Below, piece by piece: positions 31,556 through 41,642 of a stretch of DNA of 64,000 bases; position 1 is the first letter of the stretch; every line of letters starts with the position of its first letter. This stretch comes from Teratosphaeria epicoccoides (Eukaryota > Ascomycota > Dothideomycetes > Mycosphaerellales > Teratosphaeriaceae). A program made the position numbers and the translations under genes. Below the pieces are notes generated by a model. That model saw only the letters and a list, made by a program, of their open reading frames with translations, had not been told where the DNA came from and did not search any database. The stretch lies in assembly GCA_021401465.1 (NCBI GenBank), contig JADDMT010000036.1, positions 1-64,000 of the forward strand, in the 5' to 3' direction.

Positions 31556-33188
31556 ATGGTTGTAGTCGCTCCAATCCATCACAACAATGATACCTTCGAT
31601 TTCATCATCGCCGGGTGAGCTTTAACGCTGCGATGGAGCTCGAGCAATACTGATGTAGAAAGATAGAGGTGGCACATGCGGCCCAGTCGTGGCTGGTCGT
31701 CTTTCCGAGGATCCAAATGTGAAGATCCTGGTGCTTGAAGCAGGTGCGGACAGCATTGATATGCAAGATATGCACATGTCCGGAGCGTAAGTCAAGGCAG
31801 GGTGATCTAATCGAGTCTGATGTAAGTTGCTGACAAGCTTGCAAGTTGGACACGGAATCATTACGGCCCAACCGACTGGAACATAATCACTCCGCCACAG
31901 CCTGGATTGAACGGCAAAGAATGCAGGTTGCCTCGTGGAAGATTTTTGGGCGGTAGCTCTGGTAGCAACGGCACTATCTGCATACGAGGTGTTGAGCAGG
32001 ATTATGACGACTGGGAATTTCCGGAGTGGTCTGGAAAGGAGTTGTTTCGTGCGATGAGAAAGGTGAGGACGGCAAGATCTCATGACACCTAGGCTGCAGT
32101 CGCTGACTTGACTCTTGCTGTAGGCGGAGAGTTTCCATCCTCAAGATTGGTTCACGCACGAAGAGGATGCTCATGGATATGATGGGCCGCTTCACATCGA
32201 GCCAGCCAAGGTCCTGCCGATTGCAGACAAGATATTCAAATCTTTCCAGTCCAAAGGTCTGGCTTATAAGCCTGACATGTTCAGTTCTGGTAAGACTGCT
32301 GAGGGCTGCAGTCACGCGATGAGGACCACCTGAAAAGGAAACCGAGCAACTGCAGCGGACTACATCACAAAGGACTACCAAAGAGAGAATGTCATCATCG
32401 CTTGCAATGTGACTGTGGACAAGGTTATCATCGATCAGACAACGAATGGTCTGGTAGCGAAAGGCGTGGAATATCTTGATAATGCAGGCAATAAATATCG
32501 GGCCTGGTGCAGTAAGGAAGTCTTAATCGCAGGTGGCACATACAATTCTCCGACAATGCTGCTTCGGTCTGGCATTGGACCAAAGCAGGATTTGGAAGCG
32601 CTTGGTATTCCAGTAAAGCTTGATCTACCAGGCGTTGGCAAGAATATGCAGGACCACCAGCTTATCTTCGTCTACTACGAAATCAGTGAGCCTGGTCTCA
32701 CGGATGATGAGCGGGTCAATCACGACCCTGATGCGTACGAAAATGGCGCCAGGGAGTGGAAGGAAAGCAAGACAGGTTGGCTGGTAAGGAAGCATCGTCT
32801 CACAAGCCTGGCGCCAGCATGCCGACGCTGCGAATATGAGCATATCTGACTGGGATTCTCGCAGGCAACATTCCCATTTGGCGCTTTCGCCTTCGCACGT
32901 CTCAGCGACAGACTCGACCGAGATACACCTGAGTGGAAGGCACTCCCCAGAGCGCCAGGCCGCGACCCGATGGACTTGATCGAGAAGCAGCCAAACATGG
33001 AATTCTATTCAATCGGTTCTGAGCCCGGGACCGACTCATCTCTACGATTCGCAGGAGAGCACTTCAAGACACTCGAACGAAGTCTCTCCATCGCTGAGAG
33101 ACTTACTCTAAAGCTTGGTGTCTCTCTTTCCAGGAACGGCTCTAGCCGTCTTCCCCTCTGCAGACGGTGGTGCCATATCCAGCCATGA
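31556..33188 (+). pseudogene. GMC oxidoreductase lacking its C-terminal domain
   Basis: Exons 31556-31614, 31667-31786, 31846-32062, 32124-32289, 32338-32783 and 32865-33188 join in frame to 443 aa. FAD site: FDFIIAGGGTCGP with LVLEAGAD downstream. GMC signature 1 is PRGRFLGGSSGSNG. Signature 2 is around EVLIAGGTYNSPTMLLRSGIG. Enzymes of this family (choline, glucose or aryl-alcohol oxidases and dehydrogenases) are usually 530-620 aa and keep their catalytic His-His/Asn in a C-terminal domain. That domain is absent: after EHFKTLERSLSIAERL the sequence loses similarity and stops at 33186, only 7 bp from the end of the convergent lyase gene. A truncated, probably inactive copy is the simplest reading; an unrecognised splice into the neighbour's 3' DNA is less likely. 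Confidence 0.75.
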
Positions 33189-33194
33189 AAAGTC

Positions 33195-35025
33195 CTACGC
33201 TTCGTCAGTATCCCGTCTCACAAAGCGACACGATAGCGGACCTACCATCGGCACATCAGCGCCTTGATCAACAATCACGTTGACCACCACTGGCACCTTC
33301 GCCTCATAGCCCATCTTGGTAGCCTTCGCTAATTCCTCAGGTGTTCGCACCATGACACCAATACCTCCCGCCATCTCAGCAATCTTATGATAATCCGTCT
33401 CATAGCCAAGCGACCAAGCAGTAAGGCCATCGCCTCCAGACGTCGTACCCGTAACAGTATTCCGTCGCTTCTCCTGCCATGCCTTGGCGTCTTCAGAGTC
33501 GCCTCGATACACACCACTGTTGTTGATCACGAAGATCAAAATGTCCATTTGATACCGCGCCATGGTCTCCACTTCCGTCGCGGAGAACCCAAATGCGCTG
33601 TCGCCTTCGATGGCGACGACCTTTTTGCGGCCTCCAGCTCCTGCCTTGCCCTCCGCCTGTGGGAAATTGTAGGCAGCGTAGGACGCAATAGCGTAGCCTG
33701 GACCGACACCCATGGTGGCATAGGTGCCAGCATCTAGCTTTATTCGGGGGTGCTCAAGTGTAAAAATCGATCGAGATATGTCCATTGCGTTGGCGCCTTC
33801 CGAGACATACACAGTATCTCCGTCAGTCGGATTCGAGAAGGAATCCAGCACACCTTTGATCACATCGAACGCCTTCTCGTACTTCATCGGGACCTTGTTG
33901 ACTGCTGCCTTCTTCGCAGCTTTTTCTGTATTCCTGGTTCTGGCAGCTTCAAGGCTTCGGTAGAATGCTGTCGACTCCTTTTGCCACTTCCACTCGCCAA
34001 GGTCGAGACTGATCTGTTCAACGACGAGTCCAACGTCTCCTGCGACACTGAGCGTCTCATGGCCTCCATTCTTGCCTAGTTCGTCAGCAGCCATGTCTAT
34101 CTGAACAATCTTGGCGGCAGCATTCCACTTTGGAGCCTCTCCGAATGACAGAATCCAGTTCAACCTGGCTCCAAGCAGAAGTACCACGTCAGCTTCTTTC
34201 AGAGCAGTCGACCGTGCTGCAGAATAGTTGTTCGGACTCGAGTCAGCTACGATGCCTTTTCCCATCGGAGTGGCAACAAAAGGCAGACCAGCCCTTTCGA
34301 CCAGATTTCTGATGGCTTGTTCTGCACGCCCGTACGCTGCACCTTTTCCAAATACCACCAGAGGTGCTTTTGCTGCCTTTAGTGCATCAGTGATATCGTG
34401 TATCTTGTTCGGCGGCGCCATTGTCCGGGGCGCCTCAATCAGCTTGCTCAACTTGTTCCTCGGCACGTCGAAGGTGCCCAGTATCAGATTAGCAGGAAGA
34501 TCAACAAATGCCGGACCAGGTCGGCCAAAGTAAGCCGCTCGATAGGCATCCTTGATGAACTTGGGAATCAAGTTCGGTAAAGGAGGGTGGACCGCAAGCT
34601 TGGTGTGAGGCGTCAGCATTGAGATGGCATCGACCTCCTGGAATGCTCCTCGACCCGCATTGTGCGTCTCACTCGATCCACTGAGTACTAGGAGCAGTTT
34701 GCCATCGCATGGGGGATCTGTGGACACATTAACATCGGATCGGCTTTGAGACTTAACCAGAGCATACACCCGCTGCAACATGTATCACTCCTGGTCCTCC
34801 AACCGAAATACACACTCCGGGTCTTCCACTGAGGTAGCCATAGGCACTTGCAGCGTACACAGCTGCCTGCTCATTCCTGAAGCTGAGGAATCGAATCCCA
34901 AGATACAGACCTTCTTGAGCAATATCGGTACACGGCAGTCCTGGAGTTCCAAAGATTACGTGGACACCCAGGTCATGAAGCGCCCTCGCGATGATCTTCG
35001 CTCCGTACGTTGATTCTGTGGCCAT
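33195..35025 (-). CDS. ThDP-dependent 2-hydroxyacyl-CoA lyase / oxalyl-CoA decarboxylase
   Basis: Exons 35025-34758 and 34717-33195 give 596 aa; the intron is only 40 nt (GTTAAG...CACAG). N-terminal ThDP-pyrimidine domain: the catalytic Glu lies in LSFRNEQAAVYAASAYGYL, then ISVGGPGVIHV and SGSSETHNAGRGAFQE. A central Rossmann-like domain follows. The C-terminal ThDP/Mg domain has EGDSAFGFSATEVETMARY and ending FVINNSGVYRG, the GDS...NN motif. These features match the HACL/oxalyl-CoA decarboxylase branch (yeast Pxp1 relatives). It would either split 2-hydroxyacyl-CoA into an aldehyde and formyl-CoA or decarboxylate oxalyl-CoA. The tail ...RRDTDEA has no peroxisomal PTS1. An alternative donor at 34766 would delete three residues. 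Next to it is an acyl-CoA synthetase on the same strand, a natural partner. Confidence 0.85.
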
Positions 35026-35485
35026 AATGCTTCGTTCTTTTGTCTAGTAGCGGAGGTTTGCTCTGCCCGTGAGAGTGTAGCCACGAGACTCTCATTGCAA
35101 TCGCGCGCTCGCTGCCATCTCCCGTAACGATGGAGCATCTGGAACCCTTCGCCTAATTGCGTCCGAGCTCTGATACCAGGGCTATCACTTGCTCCTGCAT
35201 ATTCCCAGCATTTGGGCGGGGGGTAAGCTCCATAGCATAGGAGGTAGAGTTCTGTGGGGCAGCTCTCCTCACTCTCGCGCGTGTGGCATACATATGCAGG
35301 GTGAAAAGTTTGTCTTATTCCCATAGTAAGTGGCTCGCTGATCACACCCGCCTCAGACGCATACCCCAGTCCAGGAATTGGACTTGAGAGCCCCCTTGCC
35401 ATGGACGTAGAAGCTCGTAGGGACAGGTGGACCTGTAGCTGTTCAGTGAACAAGACCGTCGCAAGCAGCAAACATTCACACCAGC
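35026..35485. promoter_or_regulatory. intergenic, promoter of the lyase gene
   Basis: 460 bp between the end of the acyl-CoA synthetase gene and the start of the lyase gene on the same strand. No gene or clear motif. Confidence 0.4.
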
Positions 35486-37310
35486 CTATATCAAGCTCTT
35501 CTCAACCAGCTTTCTAAGGTCAGGCTTGGATATCTTGCCGCTCGCCGTCTGAGGCCACTCCTTGGGCACCTTGTCATTGTCTCCACCCAGCCACCAGAAA
35601 TACCGTGGTGCCTTGAATCTCGCCAACTTCTCCCTCACAAACGCTCGCAGCTCATCGTCGCTTGGCCGCTCGCTGCCCTCGTGTGATTCAAGGAAGGTTC
35701 CGAGCTCTTCGCCATACTTATCGTCTGGAACGCCCACGATCGAGGCCTGTTTGACAGCCGGATGCTCCACAAGTCTGTCCTCAATCTCCATTGGTGAGAT
35801 GTTCTCGCCGCCGCGAATGACCAGGTCCTTGATGCGGCCCGAGATGACGAAGAAGCCTTGCTCGTCCAGATATCCTTCATCTCCCGAGTGCATCCAGCAT
35901 CTCAGAAAGCCGTCCGAGAGTGCGCCCAGCCCTCCCGGCTCCCTGTCTTCTTCATGGTATCGCAACGCCTCTGCCGTCTTCTCTTTGTTGTTCCGATACT
36001 CTGCCATCTGCCCATAGCCACTGACCACGAGTTCGCCCTTCTCTCCCCAGGGCAGCACCTTGCCCGTGTTCGGCTGAACGACCTTTGCAACATAATTGGG
36101 AAACAGTCGGCCTGCTGTCTTGAGTCTTTTCTCATATGGATCCGTCTCATGCATCATCGTCACGAAAGAGCTCAGCTCTGTCATGCCCCAGCAGGTATAT
36201 ACGTTCGGTACTGGAAACACCGTATTGATGCGCCGCAGGAGCTCGGGGGGCATTGCGGCTCCGGCTATGATGCCAAACCTGATCGTTGATCGGTCGGTCT
36301 GTTCGAATTCCTTGTCCGCCATATAGTTCACGAACATGGTCGGCACTCCGTATATTGCTGTGCACTGATATTTCTGTATGCATTGCAGGGTTTTCTTCGC
36401 GCTGAAGATCTCGCTCGGCAGAACCAGAGTAGAGCCAGCCACAGTGCTTGAGCTGATGCCAACGATCATACCGAAGGAGTGAAAGAGTGGGACGGGTAAG
36501 CAGATGCGATCTCCCGCCACCATGCGCGTTTGTTGCCAGATATTTCGACCGCAATTCATGATGTTGTAGTGGGACAGAGAAACGGACTTGGGGAGGCCGG
36601 TGCTACCAGAGGTGAACTGAACATTGACCATGTTGTGTGGTGAGATTGAGACCTTGGGCAGCTTGCTCAGAGATGCGTCAAATGCTGCGAGGTACTCCTC
36701 GTACTTGGCGGATCGATCCAGATGGCCATTGAGATGATGCTTCTCCTCCACGTCTTCCATGATCACGAATCTCTCTATCGTCTCCACGTCGTTTGCAATC
36801 TTCGGCAGGACCGTTGTGTTGTCGTACCAGGCGAAGCCGGGTGAAGCTACCATCATCTTCGGCCCTGTCGTATATCAGCAAGCCTCGAAGTGGTCCCGCA
36901 ACGAAGACACAACTGACGAACGATCTTGAGCAGCGCCAGCATCTCAGTTTCTGCGTAGGCGTAGTTGAGCAGGACCAGAGCCGCGCCCAACCGGGTGCAC
37001 GCAAAGAAGGTTTCGAAATACTCAATGCGGCTCCCAAGAGAGATGGCCACCAGATCGCCTTTGCCAATGCCATCCTGTGCCATTGCCCGCGCCAACCGCG
37101 TGCTTCTTCCACTGAGCTGCCGCCATGACACAGTCAGGCCTTGCGGATCCGATATCACGGCCGGCGCAGCCCTCGGACTTCGACGTGGTGGTCGAGCAGC
37201 TCACTGAACGTAAGGGTAAGAGGAGCCGGCGACGCCGGACCGTACACGATTGACCGCGGCCGTTCATCCTCCACTGGCCTGTCCTGAGCGCCGGCGGAGG
37301 CCATCATCAT
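35486..37310 (-). pseudogene. acyl-CoA synthetase (ANL superfamily) with a one-base frameshift near the N-terminus
   Basis: Exons 37310-36918 and 36864-35486 with a 53-nt GTCAGT...CAG intron. The main exon holds the AMP-binding motif FTSGSTGLPKS, VPLFHSFGM, YTCWGMTELSS, the hinge GRIKDLVIRGGENI and the catalytic Lys in PQTASGKISK, so the adenylation core is intact. In exon 1 the N-terminal frame (TLTFSELLDHHVEV) ends in a stop at about 37160. The expected continuation (AVISDPQGLTVSWRQL) is in another frame; one base is missing around 37165-37185, and adding one base restores phase through to the end (about 590 aa). Relatives are medium-chain, coumarate-like and oxalate-CoA ligases (Pcs60/AAE3 type). 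Next to a ThDP lyase/decarboxylase, an oxalate or 2-hydroxyacid ligase is an attractive guess. No PTS1 (ends SLI). Confidence 0.8.
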
Positions 37311-37358
37311 CTGAACTGTCGCTTGGGATCGAGGCCCTCGCCGTTCGTCGTGGCGCTG

Positions 37359-37866
37359 TCAACCCTTGAACTCCTCTAGTCCTCGAGGCTGCGTCTCGTA
37401 GGCGATCAGAGGCGTGCCTGGGGCTCTTCCGGAATCAAGCAAGGCATCTTTCAGATTGTCGTGGCAACAAATGACACCTCGCCAACCCTCTCGCCGACCT
37501 GAGGACCACGCATGCAGGTGTCCGATATGGTTCCCCAGCGCTCCACCGCGGAAAGACTCCCAATGCAAGCCTCCGGACATAACGACTGAACTCACTATAC
37601 AGCAACTCCTCCTCCTCCTCTCCCGCTCCGACGCCCGCCCTACCCCCTCCCCCGCGACGATCCAACACCGCCGCGACGGCCGCGAACGCCTCGGCCACAA
37701 CCCCGCGGTCGAGACGCGGAAAATCACCAGGGAGGACTTCCTCGCTGTGGCCACGCGGGATAAGTTTACGGCGACGGGGGATAGGGTGGTGGAGGCGCGG
37801 GAGAGGGTGCGGGAGTTGAGGCTGCGGGGGCAAGGGGGCGATCGGGCGGCGCTGGCGAGGTTGTAG
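37359..37866. other. two overlapping small open frames, status unclear
   Basis: Plus strand 37471-37866 (131 aa from ATG 37471) is GC-rich and ends in a charged helix (VETRKITREDFLAVATRDKF, then VVEARERVRELRL). Minus strand 37580-37359 (73 aa) ends coding-like (LIAYETQPRGLEEFKG). They overlap, so at most one is likely real. The plus frame would be divergent from the acyl-CoA synthetase, with 160 bp between start codons. No family recognised. Confidence 0.3.
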
Positions 37867-38029
37867 GGCTTTGTTGAGGGGCTGGCGTGGGATGTATGTA
37901 TGAGGGAGAGATGATTGTTGCGAGGCCATGGATCATGGTTGTGGGTTATATACGCCTGGGATCCTGTCTCGACATTACTGTTCGCTTCGGCTGATCGTGC
38001 CCAGACCTTCCTGCCGTCCTCCACGTCCG

Positions 38030-38830
38030 GTTGCGCGCCAACACAGACGCCCCACTCACACACCGCCAATACTGCACCCCCGTAGCCTGCCACGCATAAC
38101 ACCCCTTCTCCGCCGCCTCTGGTGCCAAGCCCCCCACCATACCCCAGACGATCCGGAAGAAAGAACCCAGACCGACGATAAACCCTCGTCTGATTCCTGT
38201 AATCCTCTCCGGTCCAAATCGTCTCGTCCCAGCTGTAACAGATTTGGCCCGAGACCTGACGCCGGGTACCACCGATACCCGTTCGCGCAGAGCCGGGCAG
38301 AGTCGAGGCCGGATTTCATGCACTCGGATGTTATTCAAGACGGAAAGCACCCCACAGATCCGAGTTGCCGCCGATGAAGCACGCGAGGCCTTCGGAGTAG
38401 TTTTGCGTCACGGTGCCGGAGAATGCGCCGACGATTGTCAGATCTGGTCGAGATTTTGGGTGACTTGATGAAGTGCTTGATCGAGGAGTCGACAGCTTCG
38501 ATCCAGCGATCGTGGTAGTTCGCGTACCGCTGGGGGTCATAGAGGTACATTTTTGATCAGGTACTCGTATGCGCTGTCGTTGCCATGAGTCCAGCCGCCG
38601 TAGAGGGCGAAAATACTTCCATTCTGCACGCTGGACAGACTGCCGGTGAGGTCAGATAAGTGCTGCCACTCGAAACACAGCGTCCCTAGCTGCGCGAGCT
38701 TAGAGACGTAAGTCCCATCTTCTTCTCTGGCGCCGTCCGCAAAGGTTTGGCCATCCCATGCGAATCTGAGTTGCTCAAAGACTGACCGCATTGGCACGCT
38801 CAGTCTGGTTCTGCGTGAAACTGGTATCGT
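38030..38830 (-). pseudogene. GH47 class-I alpha-mannosidase remnant, multiply frameshifted
   Basis: Successive frames read as one GH47 protein. 38790-38545 has KLAQLGTLCFEWQHLSDLTG, then YGGWTHGNDSAYEYLIK. An extra A at about 38550 shifts to MYLYDPQRYANYHDRW and EAVDSSIKHFIKSP. Another shift near 38445 leads to LTIVGAFSGTVTQNYSEGLA and CFIGGNSDLWG. Further shifts give GLDSARLCANGYRWYPASGL (about 38310-38250) and LAPEAAEKGCYAWQATGVQY (about 38125-38065). Order and spacing follow the family, which trims Man9GlcNAc2 in the secretory pathway or outside the cell. At least three lesions are needed, and no signal peptide, N-terminal domain or C-terminal catalytic end is found, so this is a pseudogene fragment rather than one sequencing error. 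Confidence 0.72.
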
Positions 38831-39026
38831 CGTCATCTTTGGCCTTTCTGGCGTGGGGACATGTATGTCTGTGAGGCGGACTGGCCAAGCACAGGTATCT
38901 GAGCGAGAGTGACGGAGCGTGCTTTCGGTACGCCCTCGCTATGCCACAGACATATATCATGACCATCCATATATCGTATGACTCCCATCGCATACAATGC
39001 ATGCATGCAATACCGCTCGTCATCCA

Positions 39027-40108
39027 TCAAAACCACGCCAAGGTCCACAGCGCGGGCAAGGTGGGCCACTTCTCCTGCCAAGTGGCCAGGATCTCCGGTA
39101 CCCTCTCATCGAAGCCCGTCCTCGCGCCGGCCTGGCCCACATCAAAGCCATTCGCCTCTCCGCCCGCTCCCACATGCCGCTCTCTCTCTTCTCCCGCCGC
39201 CTGATTCAGCGCATCGGCGAGCTCCAGGATGGCCTTCCCGCCGACCAGCGCTTCTTCGTGGTTGTCCTTGATGTCGACGTTGAAGACATGGACGGGACGG
39301 TTGAGCGGGGAGCCGCGAGTGAGCAGGTCGTCGACGACCGCGTCCCAACACCGTTCCTCGCAGGTGATGACGACGTCCACGATGCCTGCCTCCGTTCCTT
39401 GATAGCCCTTGTCGCTCTTGTACTCCGCCTCGGTCTCGGTCAGATGATGCTCGCCGCCTGCTCCGGCGGCCGCCGGGTCTGGGCCGCCCATGACCTTGAC
39501 ACGCTTGCCGACGCGGGGCACACCCACGCGCCAATCCTGCCACCGCTCGGGTCCCCATTTGACGCCCTTGTTCCGCTCCAACATGGGCAAAATGCCGTTG
39601 GCGCGATACAACCGCTCGTCTTTGCTCCGGAGCTCGTCGTACATGCTCTCGTAGCTCGTGTTGTTGAAGCTGTACACGTTCGGCTGGTTGATGCTCGGAC
39701 CGGGCAATCGGACCAAGGAGCCGGTGCCGAAGGAGATGGTGGGGTAGGGGGACGGGGCGGTGGTGAGGCGCAGATGGGCTTCCATGGATCGATTGTTGTT
39801 GGAGGCGCAGACGGTACAGAATTTGAGCTTGAAGCCGGATTGCGTGGACGCGCCGTTGGCTGTGTGGAGGGTGGATGGATCCGAGGTTGTTTGTGGGGTC
39901 GCATGGCCGCCATGTGCAACGCGGTCGAGAGCGGTGGCGGGCATATCGGGGTCCGAGTCAGGTATGGGCGGTGGTGGAGGCGGGGGGGCCTGTGGGAGAT
40001 GGATGTATTAGTCAGTGGTGGGCGGTGGGCAGTGGGCAGTGGGAAGGGAGAATGGGAGTTGGGATAGATGCACACCGCTTGAGGCCGTCTTCGCGGATCT
40101 GCCGACAT
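39027..40108 (-). CDS. SSU72: RNA polymerase II CTD phosphatase Ssu72
   Basis: Exons 40108-40076 (11 codons) and 39989-39027 give 331 aa; the intron is 86 nt. The first exon plus a Pro-run (PPPPPPPIPD) and Ala/Thr-rich segment form a fungal N-terminal extension. The phosphatase starts near residue 60 with the P-loop in FCTVCASNNNRSMEAH (CX5R: catalytic Cys in VCASNNNR). Further conserved parts are SFGTGSLVRLPGPSINQPN, ITCEERCWDAVVDDL and PVHVFNVDIKDNHEEALVG. Ssu72 removes Ser5 phosphates from the polymerase C-terminal repeat and acts in 3'-end processing with the cleavage/polyadenylation factor. It is longer than yeast Ssu72 because of an insert of about 50 residues (KVMGGPDPAAAGAGG region), usual for filamentous fungi. 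Confidence 0.93.
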
Positions 40109-40598
40109 GGTGAGCCTATATGTGTCCGAGACAGTCACCGCTGATGCTCAATGAGGAAGGCACGGATACGGGCAGGTCAACCTAGTAAAGGTTCCAGTCG
40201 CAGCTGCAAGGCAAGTAAGCCGAGGGCCGAGGCGAGCTATCCCCACTCAAGTATTCGGCGAAATTTCTGACTAATGATAGATTTCAGTTATTAGCGCTTA
40301 CTTATTCCGCTCACAGCCCGTCAATATCACTGCGACATCAATCAATTGCCTCAATCATGTCCACTATGATATTGATGGTACTGGCAATATATATGCATAT
40401 ATATGTATGTACGTGTCAATATGTGCGAAATCCGGTTAATTGAAAAATACCCGGCTCATACATGTACAGGGTCTATCGGAGGTTTCAGTGACGTACCACG
40501 TGGAGCAACGAAGCTTCTACAATCCATCCTCTACTCTGACCCTCTCCTCCCCCGTTCTCTCCACCTCGCCCCCCACCACCAACCATCACATCTCAACC
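40109..40598. promoter_or_regulatory. bidirectional promoter, SSU72 / BI-1-family gene
   Basis: 490 bp, AT-rich around 40250-40450 with a TATATATGCATATATATG stretch at 40386-40403 and a CACGTG at 40498. No gene. Confidence 0.45.
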
Positions 40599-41642
40599 AT
40601 GGCTTCCATCCTCCGCCGGCCCTTCGCCGTCGCGGGCGCCCTTAAACAAGCCCCCACCATCCAGAAACCCACGCACCAATCCTTCCGCACCTTCCAAACC
40701 ACCGCCCAACGCCAGACCTTCAACAAGCAACCCACTTCCCCCATTCAAGCCTTCGCCCGCGCCCGCAACCATGTCTTGCGCCGCACCGGCCAACCCTCCA
40801 GCAAGCGAGGTTACCACCACGCCGCCCCCGTCAACCCGATCGCACAGGGCAACATCACCCAACGCCTCATCTACGGCGGTGCCATCTTTGGCGGCACACT
40901 TCTCGCCGTCAACCTCATCTTCAACCGCGAGACAAGAGAGGATGGTGGGATGCCCCCGTTCGAGCGCAGCTACCTCAACGACACTTTCCTGCACACCGGC
41001 CTCGGCGTCGGCATCATCGGCATCGCCGCCAGCGCTCTCCACCGAAGCGGCTGGAGCTACAGACTCATGTCGGCGAACCCATGGCTCCTTCTCGGCATCG
41101 GCCTCGTCGGCTCGATCGGCACAATGATGGGGACGCGCGCCACGCCGCCGGAGAACTACGTGGTGAAATATGGACTCTGGACTGCGTTCAACCTGACGCA
41201 AGCCGCCCTGCTGGCACCCATGTTCTTTTTCTCCCCGGCCATCCTCGCGAAAGCCGGCCTGTACACCGTCGGCATGATGGGCTCGATCGCCTTCGTCGGT
41301 GCGACAGCCAAGCAAGAGAAGTACCTCTACCTCGGCGGCCCTCTGCTCGCCGGTGTCGCCGTCGTCGCGCTGTCTGGTCTTGCGCCGCTCGTAGTCCCCG
41401 CCACAGCCGCGAGGACGCTGATGTGGACCGAGAACATCTGGCTCTACGGCGGTCTGGCAGTCTTTGGTGGCTTCACACTCTACGACATCCAGAAGATTCT
41501 GGCGCATGCACGCATGGCCGAGCGCGGACTGATGAAGAGGGATGTGGTCAACGAGACCATCTCGCTGGAATTGGACTTCATCAATATCTTCGTCCGCATG
41601 GTGCAGATTTTGGCCATGCAGCAGGGCAACAGGAGGAGGTAG
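40599..41642 (+). CDS. mitochondrial Bax inhibitor-1 family membrane protein (GHITM-like)
   Basis: A single exon of 347 aa from ATG 40599 in the context CAACCATGG. The first 75 residues are Arg/Gln/Thr-rich and nearly free of acidic residues (MASILRRPFAVAGALKQ, then RGYHH), a typical mitochondrial presequence. Seven or so hydrophobic segments follow, for example LLLGIGLVGSIGTMMGT, MMGSIAFVGATAK and LAVFGGFTLYDIQKIL. The BI-1 ending is present: the FTLYDIQ motif, then LELDFINIFVRMVQILAM. This corresponds to the TMBIM/GHITM branch, placed in the inner membrane with roles in cristae structure and ion exchange. The assignment to the family is strong; the precise role in fungi is unknown. Confidence 0.88.
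   Translation: MASILRRPFAVAGALKQAPTIQKPTHQSFRTFQTTAQRQTFNKQPTSPIQAFARARNHVLRRTGQPSSKRGYHHAAPVNPIAQGNITQRLIYGGAIFGGTLLAVNLIFNRETREDGGMPPFERSYLNDTFLHTGLGVGIIGIAASALHRSGWSYRLMSANPWLLLGIGLVGSIGTMMGTRATPPENYVVKYGLWTAFNLTQAALLAPMFFFSPAILAKAGLYTVGMMGSIAFVGATAKQEKYLYLGGPLLAGVAVVALSGLAPLVVPATAARTLMWTENIWLYGGLAVFGGFTLYDIQKILAHARMAERGLMKRDVVNETISLELDFINIFVRMVQILAMQQGNRRR

Noticed and set aside
38997..40067. Plus-strand open frame of 356 codons opposite SSU72
   Set aside because: Antisense shadow; the minus strand contains the Ssu72 phosphatase signature.
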